Shown: positions 1 through 5,556, numbered from the stretch's first letter. The stretch: DNA of 7,005 nt from Clostridia bacterium (GCA_023228225.1 JALOBO010000070.1:1-7005); one strand, 5' to 3'. Program-made: numbers and translations. The notes: a model not told the origin generated them from the sequence alone.

Positions 1-1
1 T

Positions 2-136
2 GCCACACCAACCATACTAAATACATTTGTAGAGGGGTATATCGATGACAAGAAAAACGGAAAAATTTATACATATCATGTTCTCAAAACACCAAAAGGA
101 TTTGTATTTATTTTAGATCATAGTATGCCATACTAA
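2..136 (+). CDS. C-terminal fragment of an unknown protein (5' end outside window)
   Basis: An open frame runs from the first bases of the window to a TAA at 134-136, giving 44 residues that end in the residues LDHSMPY. The composition looks like real protein: alternating charged and hydrophobic residues, with a likely beta hairpin around YIDDKKNGKIYTYHV followed by a strand FVFIL. No start codon is visible, so the gene begins upstream of the window. Its stop directly abuts the stop of the convergent gene on the other strand, with no base between them, which supports both as real, tightly packed genes. I do not recognise the family and cannot assign a function. Confidence 0.65.
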   Translation, partial: ATPTILNTFVEGYIDDKKNGKIYTYHVLKTPKGFVFILDHSMPY

Positions 137-640
137 TTAATTATTTTTTATATGCCAACCATCCGATACACCTCTGCAATAGTTATCTGAAGACATGGGT
201 GTAAATGGCATATCAGAATTGTTTACTCTGCTTTTTCCACGGGTAATACCAACGGCAAACCCAGCTGTCCAACACATCAGATTTTCATGAATATAATGAG
301 AAGATAATCGACTTAAATATAATAAATTTTCATCTTTTGATTTTTTATAAATACAGTCAAAGTTTAATAAAATATCTAATTGTTTTTTATACCCAATAAA
401 CGTATAAGTATCATCTCCAGATGATTGTATTTTACAAGCATATACAGGACATACGATTTTATAAAATAAATATGTATATTCATCGCATAGTTTATTTATT
501 TTCAATGGATAATCATATTGTAAATTATTTTTAAAAATCAATCGCTTTGCCAAGGAATATGCATTTCTTCGTTCTCCATCATACGGTGTTATGCGCGCTT
601 TTTGAATAAGATTATCAATTCTAGTTTCTAGTAAATTCAT
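137..640 (-). CDS. DUF2786-like small protein, function unknown
   Basis: This 167-residue soluble protein starts with an amphipathic helical segment (about residues 3-40, LLETRIDNLIQKAR followed by an A-x-x-LAKRLI stretch). It then has a beta/alpha core with the motif TFIGYKKQLDI (about 79-89) and an aromatic region ending in CWTAGFAVGITRG (about 123-135). The order 'short helical repeat, then F-x-G-x-K/dxxxA-type strand, then GF-x-x-G-x-x-x-G' resembles DUF2786-type proteins, common in phages and mobile elements, whose role is unknown. This resemblance is by eye and weak. The start is set by a TATA-like box (TTTTATAT, 663-670) centred 26.5 bp upstream of the ATG, giving a leaderless mRNA. 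The gene runs head-on into the fragment at 2-136. Confidence 0.8.
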   Translation of the reverse strand: MNLLETRIDNLIQKARITPYDGERRNAYSLAKRLIFKNNLQYDYPLKINKLCDEYTYLFYKIVCPVYACKIQSSGDDTYTFIGYKKQLDILLNFDCIYKKSKDENLLYLSRLSSHYIHENLMCWTAGFAVGITRGKSRVNNSDMPFTPMSSDNYCRGVSDGWHIKNN

Positions 641-662
641 ACATACTCTTTTGAATCTATGT

Positions 663-670
663 ATATAAAA
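663..670 (-). promoter_or_regulatory. TATA box for the 137-640 gene
   Basis: Read on the minus strand the box is TTTTATAT. Its centre is 26.5 bp from the A of the ATG at 640, the archaeal TATA-to-transcription-start distance, so the transcript should begin at the start codon. No ribosome site is present, consistent with leaderless translation. Confidence 0.6.
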
Positions 671-739
671 AAGTTATGCAATTATATTAATTATAATTGG
701 CTATTTATTTAATTTAAATTTTAAGGTTAACTACCAATA

Positions 740-1195
740 TCAAGACTCTATTACCTTATTATATATTTGATTTGTATCAGACTGTAAAACTGTAATGTCA
801 TCATGATATATATTGACCCAAATACTTGTATCCGAATCCGTCATATGAATTATATAAGCGTAATTCCATACATTATCCATATGCCGTCCCCAAGTAAAAG
901 ATTTATAAAACGGCGAATATTTACCACCGGTAATCAAATCCATACGACTAGTATCACGCGAATACTTTGGAGAAATCGACAAATTTATGGAATTAGTTAA
1001 AACATGCCCCTTTCCATTTTCATAAAATACAATACACTGAAATTCAGCGTCGGTGGCAGTTATAGGCTTCCATATACCAACGCACGGGTCTATGTCAGCT
1101 GGATTACTATTAATCTGCATACCAACTAGGATAAGACCACTCATACACCCGGTAACAATAATCATTAAACAAACAAATTGAATAAAAGAAACCAT
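740..1195 (-). CDS. Membrane-anchored [VI]GxW-family protein, divergent member
   Basis: This 151-residue protein has an N-terminal hydrophobic helix (about residues 4-26), then the motif VGIW (39-42), a strand-rich stretch containing CIVFYENGKGHV, a tryptophan-containing segment FTWG, and a strand YAYIIHMTD. The plan matches three smaller neighbours at 1347-2449, but this copy is longer and more diverged, with an insert between the GH and FTW segments. The expected topology is one membrane anchor with a small outward-facing beta domain. A cysteine at residue 17 (VTGC) could suggest a lipobox, but it lies mid-helix and I do not rely on it. Unlike most soluble genes here it has a ribosome site (AGGTG, 7 nt before the ATG) and a leader of about 29 nt. 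Function is unknown. Confidence 0.8.
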   Translation of the reverse strand: MVSFIQFVCLMIIVTGCMSGLILVGMQINSNPADIDPCVGIWKPITATDAEFQCIVFYENGKGHVLTNSINLSISPKYSRDTSRMDLITGGKYSPFYKSFTWGRHMDNVWNYAYIIHMTDSDTSIWVNIYHDDITVLQSDTNQIYNKVIES

Positions 1196-1246
1196 TATGC
1201 CACACCTGTTAATTGAAATCGAGAATCAATAGCGTAATTATATTGA

Positions 1247-1254
1247 TTTATAAA
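1247..1254 (-). promoter_or_regulatory. TATA box for the 740-1195 gene
   Basis: The symmetric box TTTATAAA is centred at 1250.5, placing the transcription start near 1224 and leaving a 29-nt leader that includes the AGGTG ribosome site at about 1203-1207. A 14-bp palindrome lies just upstream (1262-1275). Confidence 0.5.
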
Positions 1255-1261
1255 AATTGGA

Positions 1262-1275
1262 TATTTCATGAAATA
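1262..1275. repeat. 14-bp perfect palindrome upstream of the 740-1195 promoter
   Basis: TATTTCATGAAATA is a perfect palindrome. It sits 7 bp upstream of the TATA box at 1247-1254, beyond the expected BRE (the TFB-binding element), which is where an archaeal regulator would bind. A second inverted repeat, AATAGT with ACTATT around 5 bp, lies at 1287-1303. Regulatory function is inference; in AT-rich DNA such palindromes can be chance. Confidence 0.35.
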
Positions 1276-1346
1276 ATATTAGTGTCAATAGTATATAACT
1301 ATTACTATGTTTAAATTAAAACTAAATGGACGTAGTTTTCACAAAA

Positions 1347-1715
1347 TTAATGATATAATTTTATATCATATGTGTCATGATATACCATATAAGACAAGTC
1401 TTGTGATATACGGATGGATACAACTAACGTGTCAATACAAATAACTTTGCCAAACGGTCTCTGTTCCCAAGTTAATGGCAATGTTACATTATTTCGAGTA
1501 ATATACCCCGTATAATTAGTAAAACAGGTAATAGTCATATATTCAGAATCTTCTCCGAATGCATTTTCAGAAGTCCATTCACCAACAATATTAGTATTTT
1601 GTATACTATCAATTAATAATGGAATACCCACAATTATAAAGATACTTCCAAACATAACAATAATCCATGTTATAATCCACGTAAAACCAATCTCTAATTT
1701 CTCATCATCTAACAC
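1347..1715 (-). CDS. Membrane-anchored [VI]GxW-family protein (third gene of operon)
   Basis: This is a 122-residue protein with a GTG start. A short acidic N-terminus is followed by one long hydrophobic helix (about 11-35), then VGEW (44-47), a strand with the TGY motif (69-71), a LTW segment, and a C-terminal MVYHDTYDIKL that lines up with the M-x-Y-N-x-x-V-Y-L-K ends of its two upstream paralogs. It follows the 1722-2081 gene after only 6 nt, and its ribosome site (GAGGAG, 11 nt from the GTG) lies inside the last codons of that gene, pointing to coupled translation. No ATG is available near the ribosome site in this frame, so GTG is the best start. It is probably exposed outside the membrane; function unknown. 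Confidence 0.8.
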   Translation of the reverse strand: MLDDEKLEIGFTWIITWIIVMFGSIFIIVGIPLLIDSIQNTNIVGEWTSENAFGEDSEYMTITCFTNYTGYITRNNVTLPLTWEQRPFGKVICIDTLVVSIRISQDLSYMVYHDTYDIKLYH

Positions 1716-1721
1716 GATAAA

Positions 1722-2081
1722 TCAGTCTCCTCTTTTCAAATACACACTATTATTATAATATAGCATATTCGATGAAAATCTATCTAAATGCATAGTTTGA
1801 GTCAAATTTGATTGAGAAAAACAAATACTATAATACACATTACTTTCAATTGCATTTGTCTTTACCCAATTAAACTGAGAAGCATGTTCTGAATTAAAAT
1901 AACCAGTATGATTAGTCGTAATGACAATGTATTCACCATTATCATCTACATTATCCCATATTCCAATCAGACGATTTTCGTCATGAATATCCTGCATATG
2001 AATATCATACAAACACATTCCAGCGAACATAATTACAAGAACAATTAAACCTGTAATTGGAACTATGGATAAGCTCACCAT
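1722..2081 (-). CDS. Membrane-anchored [VI]GxW-family protein (second gene of operon)
   Basis: This 119-residue protein has an N-terminal membrane helix (about 5-25), IGIW (39-42), the strand EYIVITTNHTGYF with TGY at 59-61, an FNW segment (70-72), and a C-terminal M-x-Y-Y-N-N-S-V-Y-L-K. The similarity to 2075-2449 is clear along the whole domain: both have a GxW, then a glutamate followed by a short strand, an x-GY-x-N turn, a W, and the same C-terminal strand. Its ATG overlaps the end of the upstream gene by 7 nt (ATGGTGA, containing that gene's TGA), and the ribosome site AGAGGT lies within the upstream coding sequence, so the two are translationally coupled. The two likely arose by tandem duplication. 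Confidence 0.82.
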   Translation of the reverse strand: MVSLSIVPITGLIVLVIMFAGMCLYDIHMQDIHDENRLIGIWDNVDDNGEYIVITTNHTGYFNSEHASQFNWVKTNAIESNVYYSICFSQSNLTQTMHLDRFSSNMLYYNNSVYLKRGD

Positions 2082-2449
2082 GCTGACCTCTTTTTTAAAT
2101 AAATCTGTCCATTATAATGCATCATATTTACATTATTAGCATCTAAATAACACACGTGAACAATATTCATTTTCGAAAAATCAAGAATATAATACAACTT
2201 ATCTGCATCTTTAGACGCCATTTTCCAAATGAAAAACAAAGATGTATTAATATAACCTTGATTATCACCTTCAAATACAATATGTTCAGATTCATTGTCT
2301 ATAGACTCCCATACACCAACCACCCTAGTATCATTAATTTCGTCAAAACCAATTAAACCAGTCAGGAACATGCCCCCACCTCCAATTATAATACATAAAA
2401 TAATAAGTATACCTATCACAGAAGACGCTTTACTATCCTGAAATGTCAT
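2075..2449 (-). CDS. Membrane-anchored [VI]GxW-family protein (first gene of operon)
   Basis: This 124-residue protein opens a three-gene operon of paralogs. A short polar N-terminus precedes a glycine-rich hydrophobic helix (about 10-34, including IIIGGGG), then VGVW (44-47), a strand EHIVFEGD, QGY (64-66), FIW (73-75), YYILDF, and a C-terminal MMHYNGQIYLKK. The domain after the helix is about 80 residues of alternating polar and hydrophobic positions, suggesting a small beta sandwich or half-barrel outside the membrane. I compared it by eye with lipocalin-type GxW motifs but cannot claim homology. A TATA box at 2498-2505 gives a leader of about 26 nt with GGTGAGGT directly before the ATG. 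That spacing is unusually short, so the start is slightly uncertain. Confidence 0.82.
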   Translation of the reverse strand: MTFQDSKASSVIGILIILCIIIGGGGMFLTGLIGFDEINDTRVVGVWESIDNESEHIVFEGDNQGYINTSLFFIWKMASKDADKLYYILDFSKMNIVHVCYLDANNVNMMHYNGQIYLKKRSAW

Positions 2450-2471
2450 ACCTCACCCAATAAAAATAAAT

Positions 2472-2678
2472 ATGCATTCAAATAATAATCATATGAGTTT
2501 AAATACGTTAAGTCTATCATCGCTTATAATATTGGCTCACATACTATATGATATTATCGATATCCCGGTTAATACTATTATAACTTCACCAGATAGTATT
2601 AATCAGATTACCGACTTCACCAATCTTTCTAATATTATTACAAATATTCGTCTGACGTTGAATGTATTCATAAAATAG
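2472..2678 (+). CDS. Doubtful small ORF, divergent from the membrane operon
   Basis: This is an open frame of 68 codons (or 61 from the ATG at 2493), rich in Ile, Leu, Asn, Ser and Thr. It has a hydrophobic stretch (about residues 13-31) that could be a membrane or signal segment, then a polar tail. There is no good TATA box at the leaderless distance from either ATG and no ribosome site. Its TAG falls exactly in the loop of a perfect inverted repeat (2644-2698), which could act as its terminator. The region has no convincing frame on the minus strand, so it may instead be non-coding DNA upstream of the operon. I list it because nothing else explains the stretch, but evidence for translation is poor. 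Confidence 0.22.
   Translation: MHSNNNHMSLNTLSLSSLIILAHILYDIIDIPVNTIITSPDSINQITDFTNLSNIITNIRLTLNVFIK
2498..2505 (-). promoter_or_regulatory. TATA box for the three-gene membrane operon
   Basis: On the minus strand this reads TATTTAAA, centred at 2501.5. The expected transcription start is near 2475, giving a 26-nt leader before the ATG at 2449 that includes GGTGA. No promoter is seen before the next two genes, which overlap or nearly abut, so one transcript should cover all three. Confidence 0.5.
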
Positions 2679-2698
2679 ATTCAACGTCAGACGAATAT
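2644..2698. repeat. Perfect 20-bp inverted repeat with 15-nt loop and nested dyads
   Basis: The arms at 2644-2663 and 2679-2698 are exact reverse complements; the loop is 2664-2678. Each arm is richer in G+C than its surroundings and contains a smaller dyad, CGTC-T-GACG (2649-2657) and CGTC-A-GACG (2685-2693), 36 bp apart centre to centre. It lies 21 bp past the stop of the minus-strand gene 2719-2955, so a terminator role is possible. A long perfect cruciform with internal dyads could also be a protein-binding site, replication origin or recombination site. Confidence 0.85.
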
Positions 2699-2718
2699 GC
2701 ATTTCATTCTATTTTAAA

Positions 2719-2955
2719 TTACCGTCGAATTAAATACGAAAAACCAGCATATATAACTATATATCCACAATTAAATACCAGTATCCATATGAATATCCAT
2801 AAAATATCCAAGTTAAATCCTAATCTTGATAAACCAATATATGCACTTATAATAATTAAATCAAATAGCATCACCCGCGCAACTATATTCAATAATGGAT
2901 TATCATACGAAACCCATTTACTCAATTCGGTTGAGGAGGTCATGATTAGCCACAT
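2719..2955 (-). CDS. Small two-helix membrane protein, unknown
   Basis: This is a 78-residue hydrophobic protein. After a polar N-terminus (about 1-22, STELSKWVSYDNP) there are two predicted membrane helices, roughly 23-44 (LLNIVARVMLFDLIIISAYIGL) and 49-73 (rich in Trp, Ile, Phe and Val), and a basic end, LIRR. That pattern is characteristic of a small integral membrane peptide and unlikely by chance. The start is unclear: neither the ATG at 2955 nor the in-frame ATG at 2943 has a ribosome site or a TATA box at the leaderless distance. A weak box near 3001-3008 would give a leader of about 24 nt for the first. In an element this could be a holin-like or accessory membrane peptide, but nothing specific supports that. 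Confidence 0.5.
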   Translation of the reverse strand: MWLIMTSSTELSKWVSYDNPLLNIVARVMLFDLIIISAYIGLSRLGFNLDILWIFIWILVFNCGYIVIYAGFSYLIRR

Positions 2956-3051
2956 ATTATATAGACAACGAGTACCATTATCCCTACTACAAATAGACTA
3001 CCTATAGTAGATACACCCATTGTCAATAATCCACAATTTCTTAAGAATTGA

Positions 3052-3084
3052 ATATATGTCATATGATATAGTATATATGTCATA
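3052..3084. repeat. Two direct copies of ATATATGTCATA, 21 bp apart
   Basis: The 12-mer ATATATGTCATA occurs at 3052-3063 and again at 3073-3084, so the copies lie two helical turns apart and on the same face of the DNA. They sit in the intergenic stretch between divergent genes, about 60-95 bp upstream of the TATA box at 3146. This could be a paired regulator-binding site, or chance in TA-rich sequence. Confidence 0.4.
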
Positions 3085-3131
3085 GATATGCATAAATCTA
3101 TCTATAGAAACATAACGAATTTAAAATACAA

Positions 3132-3155
3132 ATCTAATAATTACATTTAAATATA
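3132..3155 (+). promoter_or_regulatory. Extended promoter of the 3176-3508 gene
   Basis: The TATA box TTTAAATA is at 3146-3153 inside ACATTTAAATATA. The 14 bp upstream fit the pattern ATCYARYAAWTACA, also found at 6429 and 6941 at the same offset (44 bp) from the start codon. The geometry points to a start at the ATG at 3176, not the earlier one at 3167. Confidence 0.7.
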
Positions 3156-3175
3156 CAAACAGCAAAATGATAGAT

Positions 3176-3508
3176 ATGGTAACTAAATCTAAAGTTCCGT
3201 CCCTGAACAGAAATAATAAAAAACTAAATTCAATATTAACTGAAAAATCAAGATTAACTAAACTTAGTCCGCGTGCAAATCGAGACCGGCTATATCGTGA
3301 TTATCCAGATGAATGGTGGGATAGAGTAACTGATGGATCTTTCAATTCTCCCTATGACAATGACCCCTACGGCAACTATTCATCCGATGAAATCTACGAT
3401 GAAGATAAATATCTGTATAAACAACATCAAAAACTTATAAATAAAAAATCAACTCCAAATGCACTCAACTGTTATCGCACTGGAATTAAATCTAAATCAA
3501 AAAAGTAA
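3176..3508 (+). CDS. Small charged protein, unknown
   Basis: This 110-residue protein has a strongly basic N-terminal third (TKSKVPSLNRNNKK and similar), a middle with YPDEWWDRV followed by an acidic, Asp/Tyr-rich low-complexity run (YDNDPYGNYSSDEIYDEDKY, about residues 56-75), and a basic tail ending SKSKK. It has no hydrophobic core or membrane segment, so much of it is probably disordered; a nucleic-acid-binding or structural packing role is possible but unproven. An upstream in-frame ATG at 3167 would add three residues, but the TATA box would then lie only 17.5 bp away. The ATG at 3176 restores the 26.5 bp seen for other genes here, so I choose it. Transcription probably ends at the T-run 3524-3529 or the hairpin at 3549. 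Confidence 0.75.
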   Translation: MVTKSKVPSLNRNNKKLNSILTEKSRLTKLSPRANRDRLYRDYPDEWWDRVTDGSFNSPYDNDPYGNYSSDEIYDEDKYLYKQHQKLINKKSTPNALNCYRTGIKSKSKK

Positions 3509-3548
3509 AATACAGCATGCCCCTTTTTTAATTTTATTTATAAGTGTC

Positions 3549-3575
3549 AAAAAGGTGTTTGAAATACACCTTTTT
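3549..3575. terminator. Bidirectional hairpin terminator
   Basis: Arms AAAAAGGTGT (3549-3558) and ACACCTTTTT (3566-3575) pair perfectly around a 7-nt loop. Each strand reads into a T-run, so the element can end transcription of the plus-strand gene at 3508 and of the minus-strand recombinase whose stop is at 3618. A run of six Ts at 3524-3529 precedes it on the plus strand. Confidence 0.75.
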
Positions 3576-3617
3576 CCTAGAAATATATGTGTAACTACGC
3601 AAAAAAGATAAATATAC

Positions 3618-4523
3618 TTATTTCCGCATAATATTAGCCAGAATTTCATCTTCCCGTAAATGTAAATAATGCTTTAACGCTGGACTATTTGGAGAACCGT
3701 GACTTGTCATACTGACAGAACTGATAGATTCTCCATTAGCAATTCTATGTGAAATATTAAATTTCCGTCCTTTATGTGAAGTTAAACACGAAATTCCAGT
3801 AGCTTTTCGTAATTTATCATACCAATATCTAACAGTCGAATATTCCATAGGAGTATTACTATTTGTAATGAAATAATCATCAATATTCACTAATCCGAGT
3901 TTACTCATATAATCATCAAGAATAGATATCATATACGGTAAACAAACGAATGTAGTTCTATGCTTATTCGTCTTAGTATCGTTAATAAAAACACGGTAAT
4001 AAGATTCCCCACTTTCATAAATGCCACGCTTGACATCTTTAAATCTAATATGCAATGCTTCATTGATACGTGCGGCACCGCCGAATGTAAAACACATTAT
4101 CAATTTCTGTTCAATTGGCAATACTCGTTTATTGAATTTGAAATTTAATAATGAAATCACTTGTTTTTCGGTTAAAATCTGAGATTCTTCTAATACATAT
4201 GGTTTCTTACTATGCACCTTGAGTTTTCCAATTATATCTTTTTCCAATACAGTATTATATTTATCATCCATCAAAAATTTAAAGAATTGTAAAATGAATC
4301 GACTTCGCAATGCTTTTGTAGTATCAGCTAAATCAGAAGATAAGAACTCTCCATACAATTCTTTTGCTTCATTGGTTTTCATAATAGACCAATCCATATT
4401 CGGATTTAATTTATGCAAATAATGCAACGAATTATCAATATGTTGATTTCGAGATGGACTTTCACTTCCAGTTAGTAATATACAATCTTGTTTGAATGCA
4501 GTAATAAGTTCAGCATGATTCAT
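3618..4523 (-). CDS. Tyrosine recombinase / integrase
   Basis: This 301-residue protein has the two-domain layout of tyrosine site-specific recombinases. Residues 1-105 form a helical core-binding (SAM-like) domain, and residues about 110-300 the catalytic domain. Visible active-site residues are Arg152 in GAARINEAL, a beta-hairpin lysine in TKTNKH (184 or 187), His250 and Arg253 in SHKGRKF (the HxxR box), His275 in TSHGSPNS, and the nucleophile Tyr286 in LKHYLHL. The set looks complete, so the enzyme is probably active. Such enzymes cut and rejoin DNA at short core sites, driving integration and excision of viruses and plasmids or resolving dimers; which applies here is not shown. The start is supported by a TATA box 26.5 bp upstream of the ATG. 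No tRNA or attachment-site duplication is visible in the window. Confidence 0.93.
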   Translation of the reverse strand: MNHAELITAFKQDCILLTGSESPSRNQHIDNSLHYLHKLNPNMDWSIMKTNEAKELYGEFLSSDLADTTKALRSRFILQFFKFLMDDKYNTVLEKDIIGKLKVHSKKPYVLEESQILTEKQVISLLNFKFNKRVLPIEQKLIMCFTFGGAARINEALHIRFKDVKRGIYESGESYYRVFINDTKTNKHRTTFVCLPYMISILDDYMSKLGLVNIDDYFITNSNTPMEYSTVRYWYDKLRKATGISCLTSHKGRKFNISHRIANGESISSVSMTSHGSPNSPALKHYLHLREDEILANIMRK

Positions 4524-4545
4524 TTAATATTATGTTGTTGATTGT

Positions 4546-4553
4546 ATATATAA
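4546..4553 (-). promoter_or_regulatory. TATA box for the recombinase gene
   Basis: On the minus strand the box reads TTATATAT, centred at 4549.5, which is 26.5 bp from the A of the ATG at 4523. This predicts a leaderless recombinase mRNA. The flanks lack the ACATTTAAATATA pattern of the strongest promoters here, so it may be a separately controlled promoter. Confidence 0.6.
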
Positions 4554-4591
4554 GTGTTATTATATTAAATCATACCAAAAGTATTAATGTG

Positions 4592-4598
4592 AAAAAAA
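4592..4598 (-). terminator. T7-run terminator after the 4605-5018 gene
   Basis: Seven As on the plus strand give seven Ts in the transcript, 7 nt past the stop of the 137-residue gene. Archaeal RNA polymerase commonly terminates at such runs without a hairpin. Confidence 0.5.
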
Positions 4599-4604
4599 GT
4601 GATT

Positions 4605-5018
4605 TTATTTAATTGTAATATGTAAAATTTTAGAATCTTTACCTTCTGAAGAAAACTTGATTACCTGATATCCATGTATTTTACACCATCGATGTACAAT
4701 TCCCCAAACCGAAGCATATCCAGTATCATTCCCATTTTCATCAACATATGTATCTTTTGCATTTCGTTTAAACGTGAATACTTTCTTACCCATAGGTTTC
4801 CTACCTTTTAATGTAGATTGTTTGATTTTTGGAACATAATCATCATTTAATCTGCGTACTTTAACAACTCTATGTGCAACTCCTCTTTCATTTTCACGAT
4901 ATTCTTTAGCTCTAATTTTTGCTTCGGTTAATGTGTCTTCAAGAATCAAATCTTCCCAACCAAAACCATAATAACCTTGCACTGCATAACCATACCAATA
5001 TTTGTTAGTCGATACCAT
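4605..5018 (-). CDS. Virus-type hypothetical protein with YGxGWED motif
   Basis: This 137-residue basic protein opens with YWYGYAVQGYYGFGWEDL (about 7-24), then a helix TEAKIRAKEYREN and a strand AHRVVKVRRL. The sequence 'Q-x-x-YG-x-GWED, about 20 residues, (K/R)EYREN, then hRVV-x-(R/K)R' is a pattern I know from small uncharacterised phage proteins. No function has been established for them to my knowledge. The second half has a KGRKPMGKKVF basic stretch and a possible DNA- or RNA-contacting segment, followed by WGIVHRWCKIHGYQVIKF. The start has an exact leaderless geometry with a strong box, ACATTTAAATATATAGA, shared with two plus-strand genes near the right end of the window. Confidence 0.82.
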   Translation of the reverse strand: MVSTNKYWYGYAVQGYYGFGWEDLILEDTLTEAKIRAKEYRENERGVAHRVVKVRRLNDDYVPKIKQSTLKGRKPMGKKVFTFKRNAKDTYVDENGNDTGYASVWGIVHRWCKIHGYQVIKFSSEGKDSKILHITIK

Positions 5019-5034
5019 GATAATATATTAAACC

Positions 5035-5051
5035 TCTATATATTTAAATGT
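5035..5051 (-). promoter_or_regulatory. Strong promoter of the 4605-5018 gene
   Basis: On the minus strand this 17-mer is ACATTTAAATATATAGA, identical to those before 6473 and 6985. The TTTAAATA core (5041-5048) is centred 26.5 bp from the ATG at 5018. It lies just past the end of the upstream gene (stop at 5082). A run of five Ts at 5064-5068 may be that gene's weak terminator. Confidence 0.7.
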
Positions 5052-5081
5052 TTGCCAAAATATAAAAATGTGATTTACATC

Positions 5082-5444
5082 TCATACGAATATCGTAATC
5101 CACGGTATATCACTGCCATTCTTCATAATAGAAATCGCATGACCATTCTCTTCAACTCGAATCATTGAAATATCACGGAAAGGAAGTTTCCTGACAACAC
5201 CGATATGTTCATTTGTATTAAAGACATGAACATTAACAGTATCGTAATATTCAGTATCACAATAAATACTTTCGCATTTAAATAACTGTGGCTCAGACTT
5301 AAATTTGCATTTAGCATCTGGAAACTTCAGGTATTCAACTAAAGGCGTAGCATTATGTTTGACATACAGAATACCCCAAAAATCAAACACTTCAATCAAA
5401 TCAGCAGTTCTAATGGTTGGTATAATTCTAAATTGGTTTAACAT
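5082..5444 (-). CDS. Beta-rich hypothetical protein
   Basis: This 120-residue soluble protein is mostly alternating strand-like segments (VFDFWGILYVKH, VNVHVFNTNEHIGVVRK, DISMIRVEENGHAISIM), with two or three cysteines in the middle (KCKFKS...FKCESIYCD). The pattern resembles a compact beta fold, but I recognise no family. A longer frame begins with a TTG at 5453. The ATG at 5444 is preferred because the box TATATAAT (plus-strand 5467-5474) is centred 26.5 bp from it. No ribosome site is seen. It sits singly between two genes with their own promoters, so it is probably a monocistronic, leaderless transcript. Confidence 0.75.
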   Translation of the reverse strand: MLNQFRIIPTIRTADLIEVFDFWGILYVKHNATPLVEYLKFPDAKCKFKSEPQLFKCESIYCDTEYYDTVNVHVFNTNEHIGVVRKLPFRDISMIRVEENGHAISIMKNGSDIPWITIFV

Positions 5445-5466
5445 ATAAATCAATATGTTGTAAAAC

Positions 5467-5474
5467 TATATAAT
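5467..5474 (-). promoter_or_regulatory. TATA box for the 5082-5444 gene
   Basis: The minus-strand box ATTATATA is centred at 5470.5, 26.5 bp from the ATG at 5444. This decides the start against the TTG nine bases upstream. Confidence 0.55.
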
Positions 5475-5520
5475 CATTTCTATTCAATCAAGTAAAAGGC
5501 AAAGACGTTTCAAACCTGAA

Positions 5521-5556
5521 TATAAAGTTGATACTAAATGGTATTAAAACTTTATA
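5521..5556 (-). terminator. Hairpin spanning the stop of the 5544-6041 gene
   Basis: Outer arms TATAAAGTT (5521-5529) and AACTTTATA (5548-5556), with an inner ATAC/GTAT pair (5531-5534, 5541-5544), can fold into an interrupted 13-bp stem with a 6-nt loop. It covers the TAA at 5544-5546. It is AT-rich and lacks a long T-run after it, so a terminator role is tentative. Confidence 0.4.

Noticed and set aside
803..1000. Plus-strand ORF of 65 codons
   Set aside because: Lies antisense within the membrane-family gene 740-1195. It has no promoter or ribosome site and a His/Ile/Arg-rich composition typical of a shadow frame.
740..1195. Lipoprotein call for the 740-1195 product from the cysteine in VTGC
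   Set aside because: The cysteine falls in the middle of a continuous hydrophobic helix without a basic n-region, so it does not make a convincing lipobox.
1350..1369. Near-palindrome TGATATAA-TT-TTATATCA as a terminator
   Set aside because: It lies in the last codons of 1347-1715 (residues IKLYH), is purely AT-rich, and has no following T-run, so coding constraint or chance explains it.
2156..2356. Plus-strand ORF of 66 codons
   Set aside because: Antisense to the first gene of the membrane operon, which has clear paralogs; shadow frame.
2789..3007. Plus-strand ORF of 72 codons opposite the two-helix membrane gene, including GAGGAGGT just before an ATG at 2941
   Set aside because: It mostly mirrors the minus-strand hydrophobic gene. 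The ribosome-like site is only 1 nt from the ATG, too close to work, and would yield just 21 residues. No TATA box fits.
3960..4422. Plus-strand ORFs of 62 and 67 codons inside the recombinase
   Set aside because: Antisense shadows of a gene with intact catalytic motifs; no start signals.
4977..5168. Plus-strand ORF of 63 codons bridging two minus-strand genes
   Set aside because: Overlaps the promoter and coding parts of two well-supported minus-strand genes; no start signals of its own.
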